The translations under genes were made by a program, and so were the position numbers. The notes under the pieces are model-generated. The model was given only the letters and a program-made list of their open reading frames with translations. It was not told the DNA's origin and did not search any database. Of a stretch of DNA of 64,000 bases, positions 43,256-52,114 are shown piece by piece (the first letter of the stretch is position 1; the number at the start of each line of letters is the position of its first letter). Where the stretch lies: positions 1 through 64,000 of the forward strand of contig NZ_FTPD01000015.1 in NCBI RefSeq assembly GCF_900156895.1, read 5' to 3'. This DNA comes from Mesorhizobium prunaredense (lineage in GTDB: Bacteria; Pseudomonadota; Alphaproteobacteria; Rhizobiales; Rhizobiaceae).

Positions 43256-44269
43256 TCAATGCGCATTTGGGATGGGAGACGGTACGCCAACACGGATCAA
43301 TCTTGAAAAGTCTGGCGAAAGGCCCGACTCCCGCGCACGACCGTCAATGTGGGCTGCCTCCCTCAAAACCGACATCGGCAAGCTGACGTCGAGCGCACCC
43401 CGTGCATACGCATATTCGGGAAGATAGCCGTTAACGATGAGGCGCCAGTCAAGAGGCACCACGTCACCGACGGCTCGCATCATCTTGACGATCGTGGTCG
43501 TGCAGTTCGTCGTAATGGAATTATAGAATTCCGGAGTCGTGGAAAGTGCATTTGCGTCCAAGACGTATTCCAGCAAGAGCGCACGGGCCGCTTCCGGTGA
43601 CGCTTTTAGCCGATAGATTTGGACATCCTCTCCGCGAACGTTTGACCTGACGCCGACGACGTCTCGCTCGTCAGCCGCAATAATGACCAGGGGATTGCTC
43701 TTGAACAGGTCTGCCATGGGAGAAAACTTGCCGCCTCCCTGGCGTCGCACCTCAATCGACCAGGCAAGATAGTCACCTCCTGCAAAGCCGAAGCTTATGA
43801 TGACATGGGCGATTTTGGTCCCGGACCAATAAGACATGAAGAGGTCGACCGTCTGAAGGGTGGAGAGGTCGTAGGTCCGCGTTGTCCAGCGTTCGGTGAA
43901 ATCAGTAGCGCTACGCCATTCGAAGTCGCGCACATCTGTCAGCGTCAACAGGGTCCCGTCGCGGGTGCCGGTTACCTGACGGGCGACCTCGGGCGCCCAG
44001 TCCGCGTGATCGAAAGGCCTGATGGTGCTCCACCAAACCAGAACCACAGCAAACGCAGCTGCAAACAGGACAAACGCCCTGATGCGAAACCGGCTGAAGA
44101 GCGCGACGACGGTGGCGAGGCCGAACAAGATGAAAAGGAGGCCGGCCACAGCCCGTACAAGCTCGGCCACCGGCAGGCGATACCACATGGCAAGTCCTGC
44201 CCAGACAGTCAGGATTGCGACGGCTAGCGAAAGGATAATGGCAAGCGATATCCGAGCGATGCGACGCAT
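43256..44269 (-). CDS. DUF4105 membrane-anchored protein
   Basis: A 337-residue protein with three N-terminal helices (LAIILSLAVAILTVWAGLAM, AGLLFILFGLATVVALF, AFVLFAAAFAVVLVWW) and a periplasmic DUF4105 (Lnb-N-like) domain: THVIISFG-type strand (KIAHVIISFGFAGGDYLAWS), EVRRQGGGKFSPMADLFKSN, YNSITTNCTTTIVKMMRA. The Cys in NCTT matches the nucleophile position of Lnb-type apolipoprotein acyltransferases, with His in AHVIISFG as the possible partner. Acyl-transfer activity is inference. Confidence 0.75.
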   Translation of the reverse strand: MRRIARISLAIILSLAVAILTVWAGLAMWYRLPVAELVRAVAGLLFILFGLATVVALFSRFRIRAFVLFAAAFAVVLVWWSTIRPFDHADWAPEVARQVTGTRDGTLLTLTDVRDFEWRSATDFTERWTTRTYDLSTLQTVDLFMSYWSGTKIAHVIISFGFAGGDYLAWSIEVRRQGGGKFSPMADLFKSNPLVIIAADERDVVGVRSNVRGEDVQIYRLKASPEAARALLLEYVLDANALSTTPEFYNSITTNCTTTIVKMMRAVGDVVPLDWRLIVNGYLPEYAYARGALDVSLPMSVLREAAHIDGRARESGLSPDFSRLIRVGVPSPIPNAH

Positions 44270-44374
44270 TCATTCCCCCTTTTTAGCCAGACGGGACCGC
44301 GGCAACGTTCCTGCGGATGCGATAGACTCTCCCCGTAATCGGCTTCAGTGCTGCCGCTTTGGCTCGGCGAATGA

Positions 44375-45691
44375 TTATCTTTTGCAGTCTTTGATAGTCC
44401 GAGAGGAGACAGCGCAATCCTTACTGCTAGGGTTCGATTTCTGGCCGGTCCGGGAACCCGTCAAGGCGCCGATGTGATTGCCAAGATTTTCTCTGCTGTT
44501 TTGATCGACCGCCGCAACAGGTGCCGCAATCACCAACCCTGCCGCGCTGCCCGCCGCTGCCGCCACACCTGTCGTTGCGTGGATGATCGTGTCGCCGAGA
44601 CCTATCCTGTTGTCGGTCAACGTCTGGCCGCCGGCTATACGCGCCCCGATCAGTTGCACGACCTGCGGTGACTCCGCGAACTTGCCGTGATGCAAAGGAT
44701 CGCCGGATTTGACTTTCGTCAGATCGATGACGGTTATGTTGTTGCCGGCGAGTTCTTCCTTGTATGGAGTTTGTTCCGGATCAATCGATCCGAGCCGGGG
44801 GATATCGCCCCAGACCCGTCGCGAAACTTTGAGCGCGCGATCGTCCTGCGAGACAAAGAGGGTGAACTGCGGGTGCTGTTTGCCCATGTCGGCAATCTGA
44901 GTGCGAAACACGTCGACGTCGACGTCAGGCGCGGCCAGCATGACGTTTTTGAACTTCGCCGGAAGGCCGCCATTGCGGATGGCCATCTGGCGCAAGCCTT
45001 CCAACGCAAGCCAGTTGCCCATCGAATGGGCGAGGATCGAAACTTCCTTTATCTCGGGATCGCGTGCAAGATATTGGAACAGCAGTTCAAGCGCATTTCG
45101 CGTGTAGTTGGTGCTTTCACGATCGTAGCCATACGCCAGCGCACTGCCTCGGGAGGGCCATGTGACCAGGATCGGGACGCTCTGCGTGTCCGTATCCTTC
45201 GCGATCTGCGCAAAGCGATAGACCGCGTCTTCAAAGCGATTGTTGAATCCGTGAATGAAGACGAGGACGCTGTGATCCGGGCTCTTCCTGACAGAGGCGC
45301 TAAGCCACCCCTTCGCGGTCTCCCTTGTTATTTCCTCGGCTCTTACAACCGCGAAATCGGTTGCCGGGTTCGATGGCAGCTTCTTGGGCCATGCGACCTC
45401 TCCGACCTTGCGGACCGAAGCCGGAGGGATCGACACCGTAATTTCCGCGAACGAGGGGGTCAGTCCGCGCTCGCCCGTATACATTTGTGCCGGATTGGAG
45501 GAACGACTGCGTGTCGTTGCGACCAGCATCTCCACCTTGCTGGAGGAAGGCGAGGTATCGGCCACGGGCAGCAGCACATTCGTCGGACGGGACGCGCACC
45601 CCCACAGCAGGCCAATCAACGCCGACGCCAGCAAAACGTTGCTGATTCGCCTGACTTTGGACAGACTCACGAAACAGTTTCCCAAACTCAT
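44375..45691 (-). CDS. DUF900 alpha/beta-hydrolase lipoprotein
   Basis: A 438-residue lipoprotein: signal with lipobox LLWGCAS (Cys32), then a DUF900 (COG4782) hydrolase: VEMLVATTRSRSSNPAQMYT, SVLVFIHGFNNRFEDAVYRF, TWPSRGSALAYGYDRESTNY, and the nucleophile elbow in ILAHSMGNWLAL (Ser). The C-terminus has a glycine/alanine-rich helix (TTGVAAAAGSAAGLVIAAPV). Probably an envelope esterase; substrate unknown. The ATG is immediately after GGGAG, an unusually short spacing. About 100 bases separate it from DUF4105. Confidence 0.8.
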   Translation of the reverse strand: MSLGNCFVSLSKVRRISNVLLASALIGLLWGCASRPTNVLLPVADTSPSSSKVEMLVATTRSRSSNPAQMYTGERGLTPSFAEITVSIPPASVRKVGEVAWPKKLPSNPATDFAVVRAEEITRETAKGWLSASVRKSPDHSVLVFIHGFNNRFEDAVYRFAQIAKDTDTQSVPILVTWPSRGSALAYGYDRESTNYTRNALELLFQYLARDPEIKEVSILAHSMGNWLALEGLRQMAIRNGGLPAKFKNVMLAAPDVDVDVFRTQIADMGKQHPQFTLFVSQDDRALKVSRRVWGDIPRLGSIDPEQTPYKEELAGNNITVIDLTKVKSGDPLHHGKFAESPQVVQLIGARIAGGQTLTDNRIGLGDTIIHATTGVAAAAGSAAGLVIAAPVAAVDQNSRENLGNHIGALTGSRTGQKSNPSSKDCAVSSRTIKDCKR

Positions 45692-45725
45692 CTCCCGTTT
45701 CGAAGTCGTCCAGGCTCAGATCCGA

Positions 45726-46538
45726 TCAGAACCGAAATCTGGCGCCGATGATTGGTCCCTGCATTGCTATGTCAAACACAAATCGGTCGTCGTCGTAGTC
45801 TACGGCAAGGTAGCGATAGCCCGCTTCCAGCGTGACCGAATCACTGTACCGGTATTGAAGCGTGCCCTGCACTTGCCAATCGATGTCGGCGCCAAGGCCG
45901 AAGCCACCGACATCCGCCTCGCCATGGAGTCCGAATCCGTTCCCGAGAGCGACATCGCCGGCCACGCCAATAATGGGGTCGACCCAGGTCTTGCTGCCGC
46001 TGGCCTCCCTTACGGCGAGAGGGCCAGTAACGGTCAAATCCGCATCGACGTACCAGAGCCGTCCGCCGGCCAGAACGTCCAGGGTCGCGGTGCCGTTGTC
46101 GACGACCCGATAGGAGCCGCCGAAGGTCCACACCACCGTGTTGATGTTTGCTTCGGCCGAAAAAAGAGCCAACGGGCCGGACGACGTGCCGTCGGCCTCG
46201 AGTCCCAGGTATATGAAGTCGGTGAAAAGAGCGTAGCGGCCATTGCGCGCCTCACCGGCAAGCATGACCGGCGGGGGAGACCAATCGATGTGGTCGAAAA
46301 TCTGGCCGAAATCGACGTCGATATCGACCGGCGACAGGCCCCTGACGCCGACCCTGCCCTTCATGCCTGCCATCCAGAAATAGGGCTCTGCCGTGAAGGT
46401 CCAGGCCGGTGCGGCTTCAGCAGGCACGGGTGCGGCTTCAGGAAGTTGCGTCGCAGCGTCCGCAGCGATCGCCGGCACCGCAAACAGCGCTGCCGCTGTT
46501 CCCGCCGAAGCCAACACCAGAGCTCGGATGATTCCCAT
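45726..46538 (-). CDS. Outer-membrane barrel protein
   Basis: From ATG 46538 (AGAGGGGAC upstream), a 270-residue protein with signal (LVLASAGTAAALFAVPAIAA), strands such as WTFTAEPYFWMAGMKGRVGV, NINTVVWTFGGSYRVVDNGT and LDVLAGGRLWYVDADLTVTG, and the C-terminal aromatic signature IIGARFRF. It resembles uncharacterised rhizobial porin-like proteins. A fragment of a relative lies at 23225-23375. It ends 35 bases after the start of the hydrolase gene's upstream region, in the same orientation. Confidence 0.75.
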   Translation of the reverse strand: MGIIRALVLASAGTAAALFAVPAIAADAATQLPEAAPVPAEAAPAWTFTAEPYFWMAGMKGRVGVRGLSPVDIDVDFGQIFDHIDWSPPPVMLAGEARNGRYALFTDFIYLGLEADGTSSGPLALFSAEANINTVVWTFGGSYRVVDNGTATLDVLAGGRLWYVDADLTVTGPLAVREASGSKTWVDPIIGVAGDVALGNGFGLHGEADVGGFGLGADIDWQVQGTLQYRYSDSVTLEAGYRYLAVDYDDDRFVFDIAMQGPIIGARFRF

Positions 46539-46860
46539 ATCGAAGTCCCCTCTAATTCCGTCTCTTACTTCATGTCCGATGCGATCGTCTTGCGCGCCCG
46601 CAGTGACAACATATATGTGTTCGCGCTGCTCAGCTAACGGATATCGCATTCCGATCGTCTTTCATATCGACAGCGGTTCATTTGTTCGTGGTCACGGACA
46701 GTGCCGGGCCTACTTCGGGAACAGCAGGGTAATTCCCGTGCGCAATCGAGCCCGTCGGGTCCGCTATCGGGGCTTACCGTGACGACAAGCAGGGCCGGGA
46801 GCACGGCTGCTATAGTTTGTAGAGATCGCTTGCCAGACAGAAATCCAAGCCAGCCTCCGC

Positions 46861-47172
46861 TTAGTTCTGGCGTGGCGGCCAAGGAATGAAATGCGGTTTC
46901 CGGGCGGCATCCGCGTGCAGCACGGCTCCGACTTCCCCAACCAACCGATCCACCAGTCCCTGCCATTCGGCTCGTCTGGACTCGCGCAATGCCGGCGGCA
47001 CCATGTCGATCCTCGAGAGTGCAAGCTCCGCTTCTGCAAGTTCCTCGCACATATCCTGAAAACCCTCACTTCGGCCTATCAGCCGATGGATCGCCAATTC
47101 AAATTGCGGGAACCGACGCACCGCCGCCGAGACCGCTCTTTTTTTATCAGCTGGTTCGTCGTCCATCCTCAT
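46861..47172 (-). CDS. Small soluble protein, intact member of the duplicated pair
   Basis: A ~103-residue protein starting MRMDDEPADKKRAVSAAVRR (a GTG at 47193 would add seven codons). It is entirely helical and charged: LIGRSEGFQDMCEELAEAEL, SRRAEWQGLVDRLVGEVGAV. No signal peptide. Not recognised. Repeat site 10 is about 50 bases upstream and duplicated with the 5' part at 42661. The stretch 47244-47523 shows no other gene. Confidence 0.6.
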   Translation of the reverse strand: MRMDDEPADKKRAVSAAVRRFPQFELAIHRLIGRSEGFQDMCEELAEAELALSRIDMVPPALRESRRAEWQGLVDRLVGEVGAVLHADAARKPHFIPWPPRQN

Positions 47173-47220
47173 GGCGCAAATTCCCGAGACCACCTTAGCC
47201 TATCGCATGGAGGCGGCTGC

Positions 47221-47243
47221 GGAATGTAAGTTACGTGGGCTAC
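47221..47243 (-). promoter_or_regulatory. Repeated motif, site 10
   Basis: The minus strand reads GTAGCCCACGTAACTTACAT then TCC (variant class with sites 3 and 9). It is the last copy towards the right end of the window. Confidence 0.6.
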
Positions 47244-47523
47244 AGGGTAATTTCTGAACAACCATAGCGAGCGCGGTGGGCACCAAGCCTATAAAATCGC
47301 AAATTCAAATTGCGCTTGCCGGTGAGGCCGCCTAACTGTTGATCCGTTGTCCTCCGCCGCTGCATTGCGCGAACCGTCGCCTTCATCCGAACGTCATCCG
47401 TTCAGACTATTAGGAGTATTGCAAGAACAGGCTCGCGCGTATAAATTAAGCAGCGAGAGGTAACCGGCGAAAAATGAAATATAACTGGGAATAGCACCCA
47501 GAACGTCAGGTGAGGGAATCAAG

Positions 47524-49245
47524 GTGATCCGGCCCGAACCAACCGCAGGGAGGGAGCATTGGCTCGCCCCAGAGGATTGTCGTGCCCAGCTTGCCCTGAT
47601 CCTCAACAGCGCGGACTTCGATGCAACCGGTCGCGAGCGCCGCTTCCTCAGCCATGTGGTGGAGGAGACGCTGGCGGGTCGCGGTGATCGTATCAAGGCC
47701 TATTCGATCGCAGTCGAAGTGTTCGGCCGTGACATGTCCTTCGACCCGCAGACGGATCCGATTGTCCGAATCGAGGCTGGTCACCTCCGGCGCGGGCTCG
47801 AGCGATACTACCTGACTGCCGGACACGACGATCCTATTCTCATCACGATCCCGAAAGGCGGTTACGTTCCAACGTTCTCGGCGCGATCGCCCCCCGAGAC
47901 CATTGAGCCGGCCTTGCCGGTCAACCGCGCAGAGAAAGTCCCGAGCCCTGCTCGATGGATGAAGGTATCATGGTTGACGGTGGCTCTTGCGGCAATCGTC
48001 GCGGCATTGGCTGTTCTGGCATTGGGATTGGCGAGGAGCGGCGTTCGCCCGACTTCGCCTGAGATTCCGCGACTGCTGGTCGAGACGTTTGACGACCTTT
48101 CAGGAACGGAAGCCTCCAGGGCGATTGCGGGCGGACTGACACAGGAAATTGTCGGGCAACTCTCTAAGTTCAGAGACATCATCGTCGTCCAGTCTTCCGA
48201 AAATTTGGTCGCGCCGTCTCGCTTTGTTCTTGCGGGAAGCGTCCACCTGTCGGCGGATTCCTTCCGGCTTCGGGTCAGGTTCATAAACCGCGCCGACGGC
48301 TCCGTCCTGTGGGCGGACAGTTATGATGGAGCGATAAAAGTCGCCGCGCTTCTCGAGACCGAGGCCAATATCGCACAGAAAGTAGCGACAAGCCTGGCCC
48401 AGACATACGGCGTGATCTTTCAGGCCGACGCCTCGCTCAATGTCTCGAATCCTCCCGACGATTGGGCTGCCTATTCCTGCACGCTTTCCTTCTACACATA
48501 CCGGGCAAAGCTCGATCAAACGGCACTTCCAGCCGTGCGTGCGTGCCTGGAGAAGGCCGTTGAGCGCTTCCCGGGCTACGCCACGGCCTGGGGTCTGCTG
48601 TCGCAGGCCTATATCGACGAGATCCGATTTCTGTATCCTTCCGACGAAGCCACGTCTACGGCCTCGATCGCGCGCGCTCTTGCCGCGGCCAGGCGGGCCG
48701 TGGAGCTGGACCCGCTCAACATCCGCGGCCTGCAGGCGGAAATGTTCGCGCTATACTTCAGCAAAGAGATCGAGGCGGCGCTGTTGGTGGGCAAACGTGC
48801 CTTGGACATCAACCCCAACGATACCGAACTGATGGGCGAGTACGGATATCGGCTGGCGCTTTCAGGAGGCTGGGACCACGGCTGCCCGCTGATCGAGGAA
48901 GCTCACACGCGCAATCCGGGTCCCCTTGCCTATTACGAGACCGCGATTGCCCTTTGCGCCTATTTTCGCGGCGATTATCCGCAGGCGGCCATGTGGATCA
49001 GGAAAGCCACGGTTCCCGGCAATGCCAACTATCACACTATCGCGGCCGCGATCTTCGGCGAGGGTGGATATGAAGCGGACGCCCGGCGCGAGCGTGTCTG
49101 GCTTGAAGAAAACGCGCCAGGCTTGATCAAGAACCTCCGGCAGGAGGTTGCGATGCGGATCATTCGACCAGAGGACGTCGATTTCTTCCTCGGTTCGCTC
49201 AAAAAGGCCGGGCTCGCATTCAAGGACTTAGGCGGGCAGACGTAA
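47524..49245 (+). CDS. Membrane TPR protein with cyclase-like N-terminal domain
   Basis: A 573-residue protein from GTG 47524. The N-terminal ~120 residues (LNSADFDATGRERRFLSHVV, YSIAVEVFGRDMSFDPQTDP, IVRIEAGHLRRGLERYY) form the domain found at the head of many rhizobial adenylate-cyclase-like and TolB-like TPR proteins. One helix at ~150-172, then a TolB-like AMIN region (VLAGSVHLSADSFRLRVRFI) and TPRs (~300-520). No class III catalytic motifs are present. Probably a signalling scaffold. A copy of its 3' end survives at 23093-23165. Confidence 0.72.
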   Translation: MIRPEPTAGREHWLAPEDCRAQLALILNSADFDATGRERRFLSHVVEETLAGRGDRIKAYSIAVEVFGRDMSFDPQTDPIVRIEAGHLRRGLERYYLTAGHDDPILITIPKGGYVPTFSARSPPETIEPALPVNRAEKVPSPARWMKVSWLTVALAAIVAALAVLALGLARSGVRPTSPEIPRLLVETFDDLSGTEASRAIAGGLTQEIVGQLSKFRDIIVVQSSENLVAPSRFVLAGSVHLSADSFRLRVRFINRADGSVLWADSYDGAIKVAALLETEANIAQKVATSLAQTYGVIFQADASLNVSNPPDDWAAYSCTLSFYTYRAKLDQTALPAVRACLEKAVERFPGYATAWGLLSQAYIDEIRFLYPSDEATSTASIARALAAARRAVELDPLNIRGLQAEMFALYFSKEIEAALLVGKRALDINPNDTELMGEYGYRLALSGGWDHGCPLIEEAHTRNPGPLAYYETAIALCAYFRGDYPQAAMWIRKATVPGNANYHTIAAAIFGEGGYEADARRERVWLEENAPGLIKNLRQEVAMRIIRPEDVDFFLGSLKKAGLAFKDLGGQT

Positions 49246-49699
49246 ACTCTGCCCGTAAGACACGGCATTTTAGGTGGTGTGTGCATGCCAGAGGCCGTGG
49301 CGATCGTCCCGCTTTCGAAGCAGCCGGCGTCAAGTTTCGGCGGTCCCCGGGGACGACTAAGAGGTCAGCGGTGCCCGCCCTCACCCTGCCCTGCGGCGAA
49401 GCCGGCATCAAAACAACGAGATCTGGATGGACGGAAGTGTTCGTTCGAATGATGCTATTGCGTTGTCTTGAGCGCAGGTTGTGCTCAGCCAGCACAGCAC
49501 CTCCTCTTAAGCCCGCTGGCGGTCTAGGCCCGGCGGCCTGCTGATAGTCCCCCTAATAGAGCTGCCGGGCCACTCGAACTTGCTCAATGGAAGGCGCGGA
49601 CTTCCAGGATTAGAACCAACAAGCACTCCAGCGGCATCATCTTTGGCGAGGTGCTGCATCATTGAGCACTTGCCAATGAAGGATAATGGCTGAAAACGC
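49246..49699. other. Intergenic stretch, nothing recognised
   Basis: It lies between the TPR gene and the minus-strand terminator. Open frames are short and mutually overlapping, with arginine-rich shadow composition. I see no RNA gene. Confidence 0.3.
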
Positions 49700-49737
49700 A
49701 AAAAAGCCCCGCCGCTCCATTTGCGAAGCGGCGGGGC
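49700..49737 (-). terminator. Strong intrinsic terminator, minus strand
   Basis: On the minus strand GCCCCGCCGCT pairs with AGCGGCGGGGC (11 perfect base pairs, 10-base loop) and is followed by TTTTTT: a textbook rho-independent terminator. No protein gene on the minus strand ends here, so it probably ends a small RNA transcribed from the 49740-49870 region. Confidence 0.75.
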
Positions 49738-49739
49738 CC

Positions 49740-49860
49740 CCCACTCGCCCCCAATTGATGCCCATGCAACGGCCCGTATCGGGCGGGTCGATGGAGTATC
49801 GGCTTTTTTGCCGCAAAAGGTTTCGCGCCGGAACGCTTGCTCGTCTGGATGGTTGATTGG
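49740..49860 (-). ncRNA. Candidate small RNA before the 49700 terminator
   Basis: No minus-strand protein gene precedes the strong terminator. The ~120 bases upstream of it are GC-rich and contain hairpin arms (CCCGATACGGG on the minus strand) and a G-run (TTGGGGGCGAGTGGGGGG). The 5' end and promoter could not be fixed. Similar to trans-acting rhizobial sRNAs in shape only. Low confidence. Confidence 0.3.
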
Positions 49861-49878
49861 GATGCAGGAGATGCAGGC

Positions 49879-50103
49879 GTGGCCAAGAAGCTGTCAATCG
49901 CCGAAACGTTGCGACGAACCTCTGACCAACTGAAGAGGATCCGGAAACACGTCGCCAATGACGGTCATGTGGACCAGATGCAAGAGGTCGACGCCCTGGT
50001 AGGCCTCGCCAAAGAAGTGGCCGACCGGCAGCTGGCCGGGTTTGAAAGCCTGGCAGATGAAAACGATGGCTCTGTCCAAGACGATGAGGATGCAAAGGGC
50101 TGA
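49879..50103 (+). CDS. Small charged helical protein
   Basis: A 74-residue protein from GTG 49879, chosen because AGGAG lies eight bases upstream (an in-frame ATG at 49837 has none). Sequence AKKLSIAETLRRTSDQLKRI, then VDQMQEVDALVGLAKEVADR: one long amphipathic helix with an acidic tail. No signal peptide. Not recognised. Confidence 0.55.
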   Translation: MAKKLSIAETLRRTSDQLKRIRKHVANDGHVDQMQEVDALVGLAKEVADRQLAGFESLADENDGSVQDDEDAKG

Positions 50104-50747
50104 GCGTTGTCGACCGGCTCGTGACATTCCGCGATAACGGAATTACTTGATTTGCCAAAATCGGTACTATCCAACGCGGCGGACCCCACCAATCCGCCTG
50201 GCCGGCGCCGTCAAGCGTTCTTACCCCACGCCCCCCAAGCGGCGCCGGCCGCTCGGCTGCGCACCCTCGGGTCAGGCGCAGGGTCAGGCCCGAGGGCATG
50301 CATTTGCGCAACATGCATTGGGCCAAGAGACGCGCGGGTTTGACAGGTTTTTTCTGCAACTTGCGGCGATCTGTACACGCGCCACACAATCGGGAGATTC
50401 CCATCGCTCTCGGCGGCCTTTAATACCCGATCTGCGATATCGCAGCGGATAATGGGATCGTCCGCTATATGATCCATTGGATTCTGTTTGAACAACATCT
50501 CCGCCCCCGCGCTTGGCGCTGAGAATGCTCAACGCATACCGCTTTGAACAGTCGTCAAATGACGACCACAGACGGATTTATACGCCATCCCACGACGCAC
50601 GTTGGCGTAATCGCATGGAGCCGAGACGCGGATCCTGCTGTTGGTCGGCGTAACAAAAGCTTGTAACCGGGAACAACCACTCGATGACTTGCGTTTGTTG
50701 CGAGGGCCCGCTTCTTTTGCACGGGCAGCGAGCCTCGAAGGTTCGCA
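50104..50747. other. Intergenic stretch, nothing recognised
   Basis: About 640 bases between two small genes. The long minus-strand frame across 49637-50404 has arginine/proline-rich shadow composition and no family resemblance. No RNA, repeat or clear promoter is visible. Confidence 0.3.
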
Positions 50748-50981
50748 ATGCCGCACCGGCGTTTCAATCGCACCCGCCTCAGCCCTCACGATCTGGCTAT
50801 TTGTGAACGCGTGTATGATCAGGTTTGCGCAGATGAACACATCGACCCTTTGAGCCGGGATGCCGAAGCCTTGGCGGTGATGATTGTCGCAATCTTCCGA
50901 AACATTACCACCAGTGAGCGCGAACTGCTGAAAGAGGTCAGGTCGCTTCGTCGCTCAAAGGGCGCAGAAATGGCGCGCTAG
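50748..50981 (+). CDS. Small soluble protein
   Basis: A 77-residue protein, FNRTRLSPHDLAICERVYDQ, VCADEHIDPLSRDAEALAVM, ending in a basic helix. I recall similar short rhizobial proteins (the SPxDLAIC.RVxDQVCA pattern) without known function. No signal peptide. 117 bases separate it from the zinc-ribbon gene. Confidence 0.6.
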   Translation: MPHRRFNRTRLSPHDLAICERVYDQVCADEHIDPLSRDAEALAVMIVAIFRNITTSERELLKEVRSLRRSKGAEMAR

Positions 50982-51098
50982 CTTGGCGGCTTCCCTGGCG
51001 AATCGTTCCAGTCCCGCTTTGGCACAGCCGGATTGGCATCTTAATTGCCCTTTGAGTCTCGCCAGAGTGTAGCCACAGCGCTTGCGAAGGAGATGGAA

Positions 51099-51302
51099 AT
51101 GGGTTTAGCCGAAGACCTGTCTGATGTTGCCCTCACATTCGCTTGTCCGGATTGCTCCTATCCGGCGGTAAGGAAGGGCTCTGCGCTGAAAACGATCGCG
51201 CACTTCAGATGCGATGGGTGCAACGCCAAGGTGCGGATCACTTATCCGCAGAAACTGGCGATCTTCGAAAAGCACAAGCTATTGACCGCGCAAGGGGCAT
51301 AG
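51099..51302 (+). CDS. Small zinc-ribbon protein
   Basis: From ATG 51099 (AAGGAG upstream; an ATG at 51093 is too close to it) a 67-residue protein with two Cys pairs, FACPDCSYP and RCDGCNAKV, spaced as a zinc ribbon, within LTFACPDCSYPAVRKGSALK and HFRCDGCNAKVRITYPQKLA. Such proteins bind nucleic acid or partner proteins. Not recognised further. Confidence 0.65.
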   Translation: MGLAEDLSDVALTFACPDCSYPAVRKGSALKTIAHFRCDGCNAKVRITYPQKLAIFEKHKLLTAQGA

Positions 51303-51383
51303 CAATAACTCAACGCTGCTTACGCGGTTAAGAGCCAGGTTCGACTTCCCTGTGATTCCAAAGGGTTTTGGCGAACTGATGAA

Positions 51384-51695
51384 TTGATTTGGAAGATGAC
51401 GGGGAACGCCGATCGCCCGGAAACAACTAGGCCGAGCATGGCTGCGCGTTGTCACCTTGCCATCTCCTGGGCCGGCGCCTGGACATGGTATGGCCTGACG
51501 AGGCTGATCGGAGCGCACGATTTCGGGACCTGGCAGATCTTCGCCGATGCCATCAGCCTGTTCATCGGCAGCCCAAGCGAACTCGACGGAGGAATCCTGC
51601 TCGACGCGGTCCGGGTCGCTCTGCTTGCAGCCGTGCTCGAGACCGCGGTCGCCATGGCTGGCGCAGCCAATGGCGTCAGGTCCGCGGCTCGCTGA
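51384..51695 (+). CDS. Possible small membrane protein
   Basis: A 103-codon frame (a shorter start at ATG 51438 is possible) with two hydrophobic segments, SWAGAWTWYGLTRLIGAHDF and AVRVALLAAVLETAVAMAGA. It overlaps a minus-strand gene by 20 bases at 51676. There is no family match I can name and no clear ribosome site. Low confidence. Confidence 0.3.
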   Translation: MIWKMTGNADRPETTRPSMAARCHLAISWAGAWTWYGLTRLIGAHDFGTWQIFADAISLFIGSPSELDGGILLDAVRVALLAAVLETAVAMAGAANGVRSAAR

Positions 51696-52110
51696 CGCTG
51701 AGATAACTCGGCAACCCCGAGTAGAGGGCGATCGATAGCGTGAGGCTGCTCGGCGCAGGTGGGATCGAAAAACTGGCAGCCATCCGTGCCGGTTTGCCGG
51801 GCTCCGTCGCGGCGAATGCCATGCCGCCGCACAGGGACCGTTGCTCGGCCTCCGGATACTGCTTCCTGACCACCGGATCGGCAAACAGGGTTGGCCGCCA
51901 TTCGCGACCGCTCCCATCGGAAAGCCGCGCCTCGCAAGGAACCGAGCCGAGCGCTTTCGGGTCAGCAGCGAGAGCTTCGAACTCGGCAAGCACGACGGCG
52001 CTTCCCGCGCTGCCTGCCAGTCTGGTGAAGCGTGTCACGGTCCAGCTGGCGCACCATTCGGCCCCAAACCATTCGAGACAGACGCTGGGCTCGGCTCGGC
52101 GCCCCCTCAC
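51676..52110 (-). CDS. Hypothetical protein with conserved-looking C-terminus
   Basis: A 144-residue frame. The second half (CEARLSDGSGREWRPTLFAD, YPEAEQRSLCGGMAFAATEP, FSIPPAPSSLTLSIALY) has the strand and Cys pattern of a small conserved rhizobial protein I cannot name. The N-terminus has no signal peptide. It ends four bases before the VOC gene's stop in the opposite order, so they are separate transcripts or a loose operon. Confidence 0.4.
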   Translation of the reverse strand: MRGRRAEPSVCLEWFGAEWCASWTVTRFTRLAGSAGSAVVLAEFEALAADPKALGSVPCEARLSDGSGREWRPTLFADPVVRKQYPEAEQRSLCGGMAFAATEPGKPARMAASFSIPPAPSSLTLSIALYSGLPSYLSVSEPRT

Positions 52111-52114
52111 CTCT

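Noticed and set aside
49637-50404. 255-codon minus-strand frame
   Set aside because: Composition is Arg/Pro/His-rich, no family is recognisable, and a strong terminator interrupts it.
51300-51360. tRNA-like GGTTCGACTTCC segment
   Set aside because: It resembles a T-loop, but the acceptor, D and anticodon stems cannot be built around it.
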